A stretch of DNA of 64,000 nucleotides. Source: Kingdonia uniflora (lineage: Eukaryota > Streptophyta > Magnoliopsida > Ranunculales > Circaeasteraceae). Shown piece after piece: positions 44,779-55,944 of this stretch (position 1 is the stretch's first letter; every line of letters begins with the position of its first letter). Below the pieces are notes generated by a model. The model made no database searches. It was not told the DNA's origin and worked only from the letters and a program-made list of their open reading frames with translations. Location: assembly GCA_014058105.1 (NCBI GenBank), contig JACGCM010002285.1:682001-746000 (forward strand), given 5' to 3'. The translations under genes and the position numbers were made by a program.

Positions 44779-45496
44779 TTAGAGTATTGTAATGGCAAGT
44801 TTTTCGGTAGGTAAACCTTGCCTTTACTTTAGTTAATAGAATGCCGTTTAAATACTAGAAGAATTGAACTTAGAGGAATGCTAAGAAATACCACAACCTC
44901 GATGAGGATTTGGCAAAGATTTTACTATGTTCCTAATCTATTACACTTGACAGAGAATATGGTAATGTTGGAGATGATATGCATAAAAACTCTAGTCCCT
45001 GATATTGTGCACTCTGCCTATATTTATAATTGGATACAGACAGTTACAGAATTGCAACGTATATTTCTCCTATAATCCAGGAAGGTGGGCAAACTTTGCA
45101 GAGCATGAGCAACGCCTATATTTGACCAAGTGTAACAGCTGCTGTATATGGTCGAGTTATGTAGTTGTAGATTGAAGTGTTTTCGATGCGTATACAATAC
45201 ACGATCAATGATAAACCTTCAAGATCTCTTTTATAGCTTGTATTATCAGACCTGAGAAATATGCAACTATAATTGCCCTATTCTCGATACAAGTACTTGT
45301 GGTTGTGTCGAGAATAATTTTTTGGAACTTGTGTTGACTTTTTTCTTTGAAAATATTTTTCATAAAAGAATCCGTGATTGGTGGCACGAATTTGGGCTTG
45401 GTTATTATAATCTTTGACTGGGAGATTTTATAGATATTTGTTTCATCTATAAATAACTATCATCTTGGTTTCTGATGTTGTAAGTAGTCTTTCACA

Positions 45497-45790
45497 ATGG
45501 TGAGAACTAGGTCTCAACATCAGCATGATGCTGAAGAGGGACGTCTTGCTATTAAAATTGTAGAACTAGAGGAGCGTTACTTTGGGCGTCTTTCTATTTC
45601 GGATGTTCTTCCTCCCCGTGGTCCTTTGAACATTGAGGGGATATCACCAAAAGAAATGGAGGTGGAGGCAGATCATTGGTTATGGTATGACATTTTTGCA
45701 GAAGAAGTGCTTGAAACTACTCATTATCGAGCAATATTGAGGTACATGACAGAGGATGCTGCTGGAGGGGTTTTAATTCCATGTGATTGA
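45497..45790 (+). pseudogene. First exon-like module of the E1 antisense gene
   Basis: A 97-codon frame starting MVRTRSQHQHDAEEGRLAIK, matching MVRTHSKRARHAAKGRLAIK at 53788 in E2. The middle (GISPKEMEVEADHWLWYD) also resembles the small ORF at 52595. After the frame's TGA the homology to E2 continues (PNHVPCFKCNYM versus PEHLECFMRNYM), so the stop is a mutation of a longer module of about 110 aa. The function is unknown. Confidence 0.6.
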
Positions 45791-46131
45791 CCCAACCATG
45801 TTCCTTGCTTTAAGTGTAATTATATGTAACATTGTTTGATGCGCGTACTGGTATTTTTTCTCGAATAAATAAAATGTTATCTTATTTGTCAATTTATTTA
45901 TTTGTTGATGTTTGTGGTAATCAGAATTTTGCAAGTATTGGCATCGAGCAGCTTGTTAATTTCAAATTTTCAAATTTTCAAATTTTGTTGTAATTCTCTC
46001 TAGATTGAAAGAGATGAATAAAAGAGGAAAAGGTGGTCTTAGGAAGGTGTTTAGCCATAAGTGATGTATTGTGTTTTAAAGAGTTTGAAATTTGATTTCT
46101 TCTTAAAAGTTTGAGGTCTACAGCTTAAGAA

Positions 46132-49100
46132 ATGGTGAATGGTGGGCAAGAGGATGTTGTGATGTATGTGGATAGTCTTGAAAAGCATTGTGATAGTATA
46201 TTGGCTTTGAGATGGGGAAAGGCTAAGGAGTTCGAAGAGAGTATAAAATGGTTAAAGAGGATAAATGAAAAGCGGTATAGCAATGGTTCACGAAGAGGTG
46301 CGCCCAACAGTCGCAGTATTACTATAAATACCCCCTCTATTTATGAGAAATGTCCTCATTTGTTTCCCTTTAAAGCCCTTGTCTTAGATATCTAATTTCG
46401 TAGTCATTGGGAAAGAGGAGATCTCGTGTTGATAGAGAGAGCAAAGTTGCTAAGTAAAAGGATTTTAAAGTTGTTCGTCGTCAAGGTTAGTACCCTTTTT
46501 TTGATTTCATTTATCCGTCATGCTTTTTATGTGATTGACTCATACCCATTGTAGATTTTATCACTATGAGTATACCCTTTGATTGAATTAGATGAATGTG
46601 TTACGAGTTGGGAGCAATTGAGTTTCACATTTATAGGGCTTTGTTGGGTTGAGGTTTTGCATGTGTGATGATGGTCTGGAGTTTAGGAGTGTTTAATTTT
46701 ATGATTATATATTGGAATTGGTTATAGGGTTTTGGTGTAGTTATGATTAATTGAAATGCTGAGGTTTTAAATTTTGGGAATCGTGGTTACGGTGCGAGGT
46801 TTTGAATTGTTAAAATTTTAGTTTTAGCCAGTAAGAGACTAGCACGGTGTTTGGACTAATATTGACTTGAATTATCCATGATTTTGCTGGAGAATTCGAA
46901 ATGTTTTTGGCAGGAAATATGATTGTTGGTTCCCTGTATCAACTTCAAGTAAATGTTAGAGTGAATTAAAGAAATCCGGAACTCGAACTTAGAGAAAATT
47001 GTTGAAAAAAATGTACATGATATTTAATTCTTTTTGATGATAATACTTAAAAGAATTTACTGAAATTGGTTGAGAACAATGTAAAATGTCTCATAGTCTC
47101 GAGCATAAGCTTGGAAATGCTTAATGACTCTTATTATGAATTAAGAGAAATAGAGTGTCTCTATTTTAGACTTGTCAAATAAATATTGAGATAAGTTATG
47201 AACTAAAATGATATTAGATGTGATCAAAAATGATCTTAATTTAGGGCGATCACTAAATAGATCGACCAGTCGATACTACTAATCTTTCTGATGTCGATGC
47301 TGAAGGAAAGATTTGTATCATTCTAGTTGTAGAACCTATTATTGTTGATGTGACCACTAGTTTCCAAAAGCTGGGCAAAAGTTATAGGGTTAGTAGTAAT
47401 ATTGAACCTGTTATTGATAAAGTTGTAAAGGAGAGAGTAAGAGACGATGTTGCCTCATGCTTGGATACTGCTATGGAGGGGGATGATGAGAATAAAACTG
47501 AGACTGATATTGAGCATGAACCTCAGGCGAGTGGTCAAGGAAATGATTCAGATAAAGGTCGAGGCGGAGTGGGGGAAAATTTGGACAAGGTTCTCGAAGA
47601 TGAAGATGAATATATATTACGGGGATGGGTTAGAAACGAATGAAAATTTTGAAGTGTGGGATTCCTAATGATGTGAGGTTGGAGGATTATTATGGGGAAA
47701 TGGTAGACCAAGGAATTCCTTTGGATGGTATCCTAATGCACCGATAGCATATTAAGAAGGGTTTAAAGCTGCCTCTTCGAGTTGATCAGAAGGAATTTTT
47801 TAATTTTTTTGAAGTTGCCCCTTGACAGTTCAACCTGGATGTGTACGACCTATTTAAGGTAGTTATTGTATTGAATGCTAAGTTGCAAGAGAAGGGGGAA
47901 CAATTAATATCTATTGACGACTTGCTTGCGTATTATACGCTGAAGTAAAATCCTAGTAGGCTTGATTATATATATTTGGCTAGATTTTATAAAAGGCCCT
48001 TGTTCTATGAAATGGTCTCGACAAGCGGTAAATATTTTGTTGATCGAATTTTAGTATCTGGTAATTTTAAAATTGGCCCTAAAGAGCCAAGTGAACCGCT
48101 GAAGTGGTTTTTTTTACTCAGGTTATTATTTGTTGGTTTTCTTGTTGTTGAACTTTATACTTGGGTATCTTGTAATAAGGTTTTGTTTTTTGTGCAACCA
48201 TCAAAGAGGTCGACAAGAACTTAAAGGTGAAAAAGAAGTTTTATAACCTTAAGAAAGACTACTTTAGTCGAACTGACTCTCTTACAGAGGATCAAGGGTT
48301 GTTGGAAGATCTGTTTAAAGAGGCTGGTTTAAAAAGAGGTTGAACTAAAGGTGACGAACTATGTTTGGTAGACGGGAAAATATTTGCCAAAACGAAGAAG
48401 GCGGCGAAATCGAATATTCCTTTTGATAATCCTTATTTGACTGGGTATATAATTGATTCTATGGTAGCTGGGAGGGAAGCCCTACTCAGTGGTGGTTTTG
48501 GTAAAGCGGGAAGGAAGAAAATGTTTGTTACCCTTCCTCCTGCTCATGCTCCTCCCACGAAGAAGGTTACTTGGAAAATGACAAAAGAAATAGTAAGAGT
48601 GAAAGAAGTTGATTATCTGTTCCCAAAGGTAGTGAAGCTGGTATTTTTCCTGAGAAGCTTCCACATGTACCACAGAAGAATGCGGGTTCGAAAAAGAATA
48701 ATCTGAATTCTTTCAAGTTGAAGCATTTGGGGAACTTGGTAAACTCGGAAGAGTAGGCTATCGAGGATATAGTTGTTGGATCTATTTCGATGGAACAAAG
48801 TTTCGATGACTGCTTAGCTGGAACAGAAAGCATATCAACTTTCTTCGTTGATGGCCATAGAATGATGAACGAGGTGAGGAATTTTAATACTCTTCTTCGA
48901 TTAGTATCTTTGGTTCCCTCTTCGATAACTCATGCTTTAACTATTATGAAGATAAAGAAGTTGCTTCTCGAAGTCAAGCCATTGTTTCTTGGAGGGTAGA
49001 GTTTGGCCAATGAAATGTATGTGCTAAAGGGTATCGAGAAGGAGTTAGTGAAGGAAAAGGCGGATATCGAAGCTAATTTTGAAATATTCAAGTCTACTGC

Positions 49101-49296
49101 GGCCAAGTCTCAGCAAGTAGTCGTTCGAGAAGCAAAGAGAGCTTGGGAGGTGAAGAATAAAATAGAATCGGATAAAATTAAGGCTAACAACGCGAAGGAG
49201 AGGGAAGAGGCTTTGAATTTAAAGAAGTCGACTTTCAAAGATGATGTTAGAGAATATATTTTCAATGTGAAGTACTCGAGGAACGGCTTTCTCTAG
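46132..49296 (+). pseudogene. Rest of the E1 antisense gene: acidic linker, central domain, coiled coil
   Basis: Plus-strand segments: 46132-46395, an acidic segment at 47350-47643 (DDENKTETDIEHEPQASG), the central domain at about 47640-48120 (LKLPLRVDQKEFFNFFEVAP, then DDLLAYYTLK and ILVSGNFKIGPKEP), a probable intron starting at 48122, then 48206-48706 and coiled-coil exons at 48790-48999 and 49003-49296. The central domain has the hydrophobic pattern of plant gypsy-type transposon proteins (PL..FF.....AP.QF...V). Several stops interrupt it. The last exon ends only about 20 bp before E1 pol begins on the other strand. Confidence 0.55.
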
Positions 49297-49309
49297 TCTT
49301 CGGAATCAT

Positions 49310-51597
49310 CATCTTTTGTCACTTGTATTTGCATCATATGCTTGGAATTGAGGCAAGAATGTTGGAGTACCTCGATGTCCAATATTCTTCTCTCGCTATC
49401 TTCTAGCATTGCTGCAATGTAGGCCAATGTATCAACATATCTGCTTTTCATCCCTTGGTAAATAAGAGATAGTCCCGCTTTTGAACATTTTATTTTTCTT
49501 CAACTAAAGTAGCGTAATCACTATCTTTTCTTATGGCTGAATGTTTTGCTGTAGTGGTTCGTCGTTAGCAACTAATCCACGTACACTGTTATGTCTTCCG
49601 CCCCAAGTTCTAACGCTATCGAGACCATTCAAGATTGCTTTATATTCGGTTTCATTGTTTATTGCATAAATCTTGAGTTTGATGGCCTTTTCGATTTTGT
49701 GCTTTAAAGGTGCGACCATAACAATCCCAATTCCTAGCCCTCGAGGTCCTACTAATCTATTTATGAATAGTCTCCATTCTGTGCTTATGGACCGTACGTT
49801 GGGTCCAGCGATAGAGTCATTAGTTTGTACCTCTTCAAGATTTTCCCAATTGGGATCTTCAACGGGGAAATCTGCTAGAATGTTGGCTACAGCTTGCCCT
49901 TTTATTGATATTTGAAGTTTAAAGGATATGCTATATTCTCCTAGGAAGACAGACTATTGTTACACCCTTCTTGATTTTTCCTTCTTCGAGAGCGCAAGCT
50001 TGAGTGAGAATTTGGGGATGACTTTGATTTTATGAGCCTATAAATAAGGTTAAAGTTTTTGGAAACTATAGACCAGACCTAGCAGTTGTTTCTCGGTGGC
50101 GATGTACCTTGATTCTGCGGGAACAAGGGCTTTATTGATGAAATAAATAGGTTTTTCGACTCCCTCTTCTTCTCAAATTAAGACAGAACTGATCGAATCT
50201 TATGTTGTGGATAGTTACATAGTTAAAACTTCTCTGTCGACTATATTACTCATTATTGGAGGTCATCCCAGGTATCGCTTGAGATCTTGGAATGTCAACT
50301 CATATTCTAAAGTCCATTCGATTTCCTTTGGATAATTTCTAGTTACTGGGGGTTGGATTTCTATGAAGGAGGAGATAAAGATGTTTACATCGATCTGATA
50401 GTTTTGAGATGAATCTGTGAAGAGCTGCAATCTATCATGCTAATTTCTGGATGTCTTTCTTCGTTCAAGGTGAAGGCATGGCCATTAGTGCTTTGATCTG
50501 TTCGGGATCAATTTTTATTCCTTCTTTACTCACTAGATGGCTTAAGAATTTTCCCATGGCAACCTCAAATTGACATTTTTCTGGGTTCAGTTTCATTCGG
50601 TAAATTCGAAGAATGTCGAAGAAGGTTTGTAAACTTGATTGTATCCTGATGCTATATCAATCATAGATAAGAGTTCAAGTATGGGTACCGAGTCAAGGAG
50701 TTGAAGGATTAAGGGTAGGGAAAAATTATCCTTGGTGTAAATTTTCTAGGCTCTATAAAATTCATTCTTCTTTGAGACAGTTACAATGTTTAGCACCCAT
50801 GATGGATATTTTGCCTCTCAAATGAAACCAACTCTAAGGAGCTTAACAATTTCTCCATAAATAGCTTCTTTGAGTCTGGACACAAGGTTCTGTCGTTTAT
50901 GTACAACGACTTTGTTGTTTGGCATCAGATTTAATTTGTGACATGTGACTGAGGGATCGATGCCAGACATTTCTTGAAAAGACCATGCGAACATATCCAC
51001 ATTTTTCTTCAAAGGGTAAATGAGTATCTCTTTCTCTTCTAAAAAAAGTCTAGAATCGATAAACATACGTACCTCTCTAAGGTTCATCAAGTTCTATTAG
51101 TTCGACGACTTCTGCATCACGTTGTTCAGACAGATGGGGAGGTTCTTGCTGTAATTATTATGCTTTCAAGAGTTTTACTGCTTGGGCATTTTTTGTGGTG
51201 TTCTCGCATATTCTTGCTACCGCCTGACTTCCTTTGATTTCGTACACATCATGATATGTTAGGAAGCTTAAAGATGGATGGTAGGTCGAAGGTATTGCTT
51301 TGAGTGAATGAAGCTAATTTATGTCAATAATCCCAAAATACTCAGATTTTACATTGATGATTATGAAGTTTACAAAGGTTGTCTCTGGCCCTACTTGAAT
51401 TGGTAGAGTAATTTCACCCATTTCTAGTTCCTTGGAGTCATTAAAACATGTGATTGTTGTTGTCGAAGCTTTGACTAAATCCCTGAGACCAAGCGCATCG
51501 ACTGTGCACATTGTGGTATTGACACAAGGGTTTGTTCGACACATCAGAGATTTTTTAAGCTATTATGAAAAGTTCATCATCTCTCATTATACTCACT
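49310..51597 (-). pseudogene. E1 pol relic: protease, deleted RT, RNase H
   Basis: Read right to left. Protease C-terminal part at 51544-51314 (VDALGLRDLVKASTTTI, then MGEITLPIQVGP). RT N-terminus at 51090-50818 (KKNVDMFAWSFQEMSGIDPS, then KEAIYGEIVKLLRVGFI). RT up to SMIDIASGYNQ near 50650, then directly KLNPEKCQFEVAMGKFLSH near 50590-50540. The catalytic palm with the Y-x-D-D box is deleted. A first RNase H remnant follows, then a second RNase H at about 49840-49531 (NNETEYKAILNGLDSVRTWG), and a linker to 49310. No integrase is present. Many stops and frame changes. Confidence 0.75.
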
Positions 51598-52594
51598 GTA
51601 ATGGCCTAATTCCGTAGCTCGAAATGGCTCAAAATTTGCTATTACACCAAATATGCCTTTGACAAAAACTAATGTAAAATAAGAAATGATACAGGTAATT
51701 TAGCGTGGAAAACCTTTAAAAATGTAAAAAAAAAAACACGACCACAGTAACTTTTATTGCTTGAGGCTGATATTTTATTACAAGTGATCTCTTAAACTAG
51801 AAATACTTGATCTTGTAAATAAGAAGTTTTATGGTGTTCAGAATCTCGAAATTTATGTATTAGAGTCTAGAGAATTTGGTTTTTCTTGGTCTCTGTCTCT
51901 TCTGGAACTTTTTTTTATATAGACCTTACCCGCAACTCGTTATCATTCTGAAACACGTTCTTCGAATATTGAGGTAGGTGGTGGTTAACTGTGTAACTAT
52001 TTAGTTCATAAGAAATAGGTGCCTTTGACTTGTTCATACCATTTTGTTGTGCTCGATTCATGTTCTTTATCAGTTTATGGTCTAGGTGGTATGATGATTG
52101 TTTATGTCACGTGTGAAATACGTGAGTCTAATATGGAGGTAGTTCAAATTGGGTTAGGTCGAGGGATAGGTTCCTACAATCGTCCCCTCGTAACTGAAGG
52201 TACGAGTGGCTTTGGTTGAGAAAGAACTTGTGGATTGTGGTGTTGGAAGTTGGAAATAAATTATGTATAAATGGTAATTTAACTGGTTGGGTACTCAGTA
52301 TTTTTTTTGGAGGGATGTATCTGCCATTTATGACGATGGAAAGGATTGATGTACTTGGCGCTTGGAGTTCTGAGAGTGGCTCTACTCAGAATGATGACTA
52401 CTTTGGAAACGTACCTGCGTATTAAATATGAATTTGATATAAATAGTACATATACTTGAGTCTGGCAAAGTAAGTTATGGTTGCAACATTCTCTGTTACT
52501 CTTGAGTGAGAATGGTAAAGACCAGGCGAATGGTGTATAAAGAGAGAGTATCTGTCAAATTGTAGAGGTTAAAGTTGAGATATTTGGAGATCAA

Positions 52595-52843
52595 ATGGCA
52601 GAGTTACCTACCCCAATTCCTGTACCACCGACGTATCACGGTATATCAGAAGATGAGGTGGCTGAAGCTGAGGATGACTATTACTGTATGTGGAGATTTC
52701 ATTATGTGGCCTTGATAAGCAAGGCATGTTGGAGGTGTCTTCGCATCCTTGCGGAGGATAAGGTTGAGGAGACAGATGTGGGGTCTGGTGTATCTGCGAG
52801 GCAGTATCGCCGGCATCCTACAAAGAACTGGATTCTAAGGTAA
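52595..52843 (+). CDS. Small conserved acidic ORF of E2 (83 codons, possible exon)
   Basis: An intact frame beginning MAELPTPIPVPPTYHGIS, then DEVAEAEDDYYCMW, CLRILAEDKVEETD, ending PTKNWILR at a strong splice donor AAG|GTAAGAC (GT at 52842-52843). So it may be the first exon of the antisense gene. The same sequence exists, broken by three stops, at 38039 in A, in the same place relative to the LTR start. It also resembles the MVRT-type module at 45497. No signal peptide or membrane segment. I do not recognise the family. The conserved Pro-rich start and W/LR.LAED pattern suggest real coding history. Confidence 0.5.
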   Translation: MAELPTPIPVPPTYHGISEDEVAEAEDDYYCMWRFHYVALISKACWRCLRILAEDKVEETDVGSGVSARQYRRHPTKNWILR

Positions 52844-53152
52844 GACTCCTTTTCATCTCCATTAACTCTCAGTTGGTGGGGGTTATAGAGGAGGAGACGA
52901 TGGTGGTTGTGGAGGAAGACAAATATTTAAAGTCTTTCCCCTGCACAATCATTGTTTCTTAGCGTGAAGAAGGCCTTATGTTTAAAGAGTTAGTTCAGGC
53001 ACTGATACCTTTGCTTCCATAGTTTTTGGTAGAAGTAAATGGTGTGAAAGAAGAAGGATCCTCTGTGATTTCCACTTCCATCCTTGCTTCAGAAAAATCT
53101 CGGAGTGAAACATCACTAAAAACTGATATGACTTTGAGAATGAACTGTAACA

Positions 53153-53237
53153 ATATCTAAAAGACTTGCTATCTGTAAAGTATCAGAAAGATTTGTTAGC
53201 TATAAAGTATCTAAAAGACTTATTATCTGTAAAGTAT
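53153..53237 (+). repeat. 27-bp tandem repeat, three copies
   Basis: Three units of the form ATCTAAAAGACTTGCTATCTGTAAAGT in a row, a few mismatches each. They lie between the small ORF and the MVRT module of E2, probably inside the LTR or an intron. Confidence 0.75.
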
Positions 53238-53787
53238 ATGTAATTGATATTCGAGCTAATGAATTTTTTTTGCTCAAACTATGTGTTGATAGATAGAATT
53301 AACTCTGTTGACTGAAATCAAGCTAGAAGAAGAATAGATATGCATGTTTAGAGGACAAAAAATGTAATATTAGAAGTTAAACTTAAAAATAGAGTTATAT
53401 TTAGTTGAACTGTGAAAAATGTGTTTGTGTAAGTATGCAGATATGTGAAAATATGTATCAATTGATCAAGTTATTGAATCATGAGGGAAGAGTATCGTTT
53501 CAGATATATAATATGTAGAAGTTGAAAATTTTGAGCTTATGGAGTTGTTGTTCGGAAATGTGTATAGGTGGAGAGATTGTAAAGAATAGGTCGAAATGAG
53601 GTAGAACGAATCCAAAGAGATTGATGTGGACAGATAAGTTTAAATAACTTTCTATCATGATCTTTAGGGTTTCCAGTTATGGAGAAACAGATTATAATAT
53701 ATACAGAATGCGGGGGATTTGAAGTTATCTCAAAAATGTATAAATATGAGGGGAATGTGCTTGAAAAAGGACAAAAAAATAGACTAT

Positions 53788-54124
53788 GGTGAGGACTCAT
53801 TCTAAGAGAGCTCGTCATGCTGCTAAGGGACGGTTGGCGATAAAGATTGTTAAAGTGCGAGAGAGGATTTTTGATTTGTCAGATTATGATTCTGACTTGT
53901 AGTTCAAAGACTTAAATTTAAGGGCGATGGAACTTAAGATCGGGCATCATTTTTACTCAGAGATTTTCTGTGAAGTGATTCTGGAGCCTGCAGCCCAAAA
54001 AGATGCAGTGAGGCAAATTGTTGAGGAAGAGATCGAGAAGGAAGATGTGAAGATTGCTGGGGGAAAAATGATTAGGTGTGGCCTACCAGAACATCTGGAA
54101 TGTTTTATGCGTAATTATATGTGA
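53788..54124 (+). pseudogene. MVRT module of the E2 antisense gene
   Basis: Frame starting MVRTHSKRARHAAKGRLAIK at 53788, with one TAG stop near 53899, then LNLRAMELKIGHHFYSEIFC and ending CGLPEHLECFMRNYM at 54124. It is collinear with 45497-45835 in E1. The basic N-terminus followed by an acidic middle could suit RNA or chromatin binding, but no known domain is visible. Confidence 0.6.
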
Positions 54125-54464
54125 GGGAGCAAATTGAATGGGGTCAAATAACTGTAATTAAAATGTAATTAGAATGATATTTTAAATCTGTACTCATTTG
54201 TTATAAATGTTGTTTGTGACTGTTGTGAATAGAAGATTTGAATTTGAAATGTGATAGCTTTGTGAATGACATCAGCAGTTCTATAAGTAACAGAAGTAGG
54301 AATAGAAAAAGTATGTAGCTTTGATTTTTGTCTCTTGGGTAATTATAGGAAAAATTTGATTACGTGTGAATGTTGAGTCACCATGAGTGTGAGGAGGTCA
54401 GAGAGATTAGGGTAGGAGAGATGAAAATATATTCAAATATAGGACCGATGGCAATAATGGGAAG

Positions 54465-55863
54465 ATGTTTTCATCGAAAAGGTACAAAATATTTGACATT
54501 AATTATAAAAGGGACGCCTCAGTTCCAAAACCAAGGGCAGCTCGTATGAGGCTCAATATCTGCCAGCAGTTAGAGAGAGAAACTATAAATAATACTTCAT
54601 CATCTTCATTTAAACGTTTATCACCTTCTAAAAAATTGAAGAACAGTGGGAGAGAAAAGAGAAAAAAATTGTAAAAATTTACGTGAGAGATTAGACGAGA
54701 GTGATCAACAAACAAGGCGAGAAAAAGTTGCTGAGACAGAGTCACGACGGTGGCTGTACAGCAGCATTGTGAAAGGATTTGGCGTTACTTCAGATACGTA
54801 TTCAGATTTTGTTGATTTGTGAATGTGGGCTTGAAACAAATTTATGGTTTCCAAATTTTGAAAAATTGTTGTTTATAATAATTTTGCAAAGATTTGTTTG
54901 ATATCTGTGTTAAAAAAATAAAAAATGATATGATATACGTATATGGATGATGGATGTATGATAAATGTGTGCACATATGTGTAAAAGATAATGATAGAAT
55001 ACCTGAACCTATATGTAGATCGAGCGTGAGGAATATCTGTGTATAATCAAACCTCATCCTTAGACTTGTAATATAATTGAGATGGAGACTTCACCTGATA
55101 TGGAGGCGTCGATCGACCTCTGGTCGTTTGGCTGAGTTTGATAATGTTGAATCTGCAAATATAGAGTCTGATAGGGAGGACGAAGTAGTACTTGTTCAAT
55201 TTCCAGACTTTCCTGGTAAATTGGTATCGTACCATCCAAACTCTGATGTGTTCAGAGAGTAATGTAAATTCAAGGCTCTTGTAGGTAGAATATGAGGCAA
55301 CGTTGTAGAACATGTTGGTAGGCAGTTTAGAGGTTGTATTATAGCATCTGGGGAAGTTTATTTCTTTTTGTTGCCTGATTTAGAGAAGGAGAAATCGGAT
55401 AGGGGAGTGGAAGAATCGATCTCCTTGAAATATTATGATTGAAGTGTCCAAGGTGACCTGGACGAGGGTTTTCTGTGTTATCTGTCTCAGTTGGAGTATA
55501 GGTTGAGTTTGCCCCTTAACAATCTTGCTAAGGGTATAATGAATACCATAGGGGCTTGTCCAGCCCAATTGAATGGGAACATGTGGGCGGTGATCAATAT
55601 TTGTGAGAGTTTGAATAGGTTATGGGAGGAGAATAAGATGGAGAGGAGAATATCTTCTGAAGATGTTTTACAGTATTATGGTATGAAAAATTATTCTGCA
55701 ATTGGAGGTGCATATTTCTGTTCGAGCTCGTCTCGACCGTTTTTCTTCGATCTAAATTTTGCAGGTCAAATATGGAATGATAACGTAATATGGGTGAAAA
55801 GTGATTGCCTTCAAAGAGAATATGAAGAACCAATAAAACTTTTGTATAGAACTGTGAAGAAAA
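54465..55863 (+). pseudogene. E2 antisense gene: basic linker and central domain
   Basis: A basic segment at 54465-54674 is followed, from 55077, by one reading frame to 55863 broken by three stops (near 55261, 55291 and 55440). It reads PDFPGKLVSYHPNSDVFRE, VYFFLLPDLEKEKSD, LSLPLNNLAKGIMNTIGACP, NMWAVINICESLNRLW and SSSRPFFFDLNFAG. This region aligns along its length with 39950-40564 in A and, more distantly, with 47640-48120 in E1. It is probably related to the plant gypsy-type transposon domain. It ends at a GTAAGT donor (intron 55864-55944). The function is unknown. Confidence 0.6.
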
Positions 55864-55944
55864 GTAAGTAATAGTGTATAATATCGAACTGCTGTAATTG
55901 AAGGTTGTTATATTGTTTGACAATGTGTTGTGTTTGTTTTGTAG
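55864..55944 (+). other. Intron of the E2 antisense gene (conserved)
   Basis: GTAAGT donor at 55864 and TTTTGTAG acceptor ending 55944, 81 bp, phase 1. Element A has an 80-bp intron at 40565-40644 at the same protein position and phase. Joining restores collinear protein similarity downstream (EGVEL..ILKELGI versus EGIEL..VLRELGI). Confidence 0.75.

Larger units (their letters stand above)
44788..51597 (-). mobile_element. Ty3-gypsy element E1 (Tat-like), interrupted by E2
   Basis: The left end TGTAATGGCAAG resembles the LTR starts at 36899 and 51598. Then come the plus-strand antisense gene (45497-49296) and minus-strand pol (51597-49310). Pol reads protease, RT pieces, RNase H and second RNase H; integrase is missing. 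Gag and the 5' LTR are not present: the sequence changes at 51598 to the LTR start of E2. The rest of E1 should lie to the right of E2, outside this window. E1 has a much shorter LTR region before its antisense gene (0.7 kb) than A or E2 (about 2.2 kb). Confidence 0.65.
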
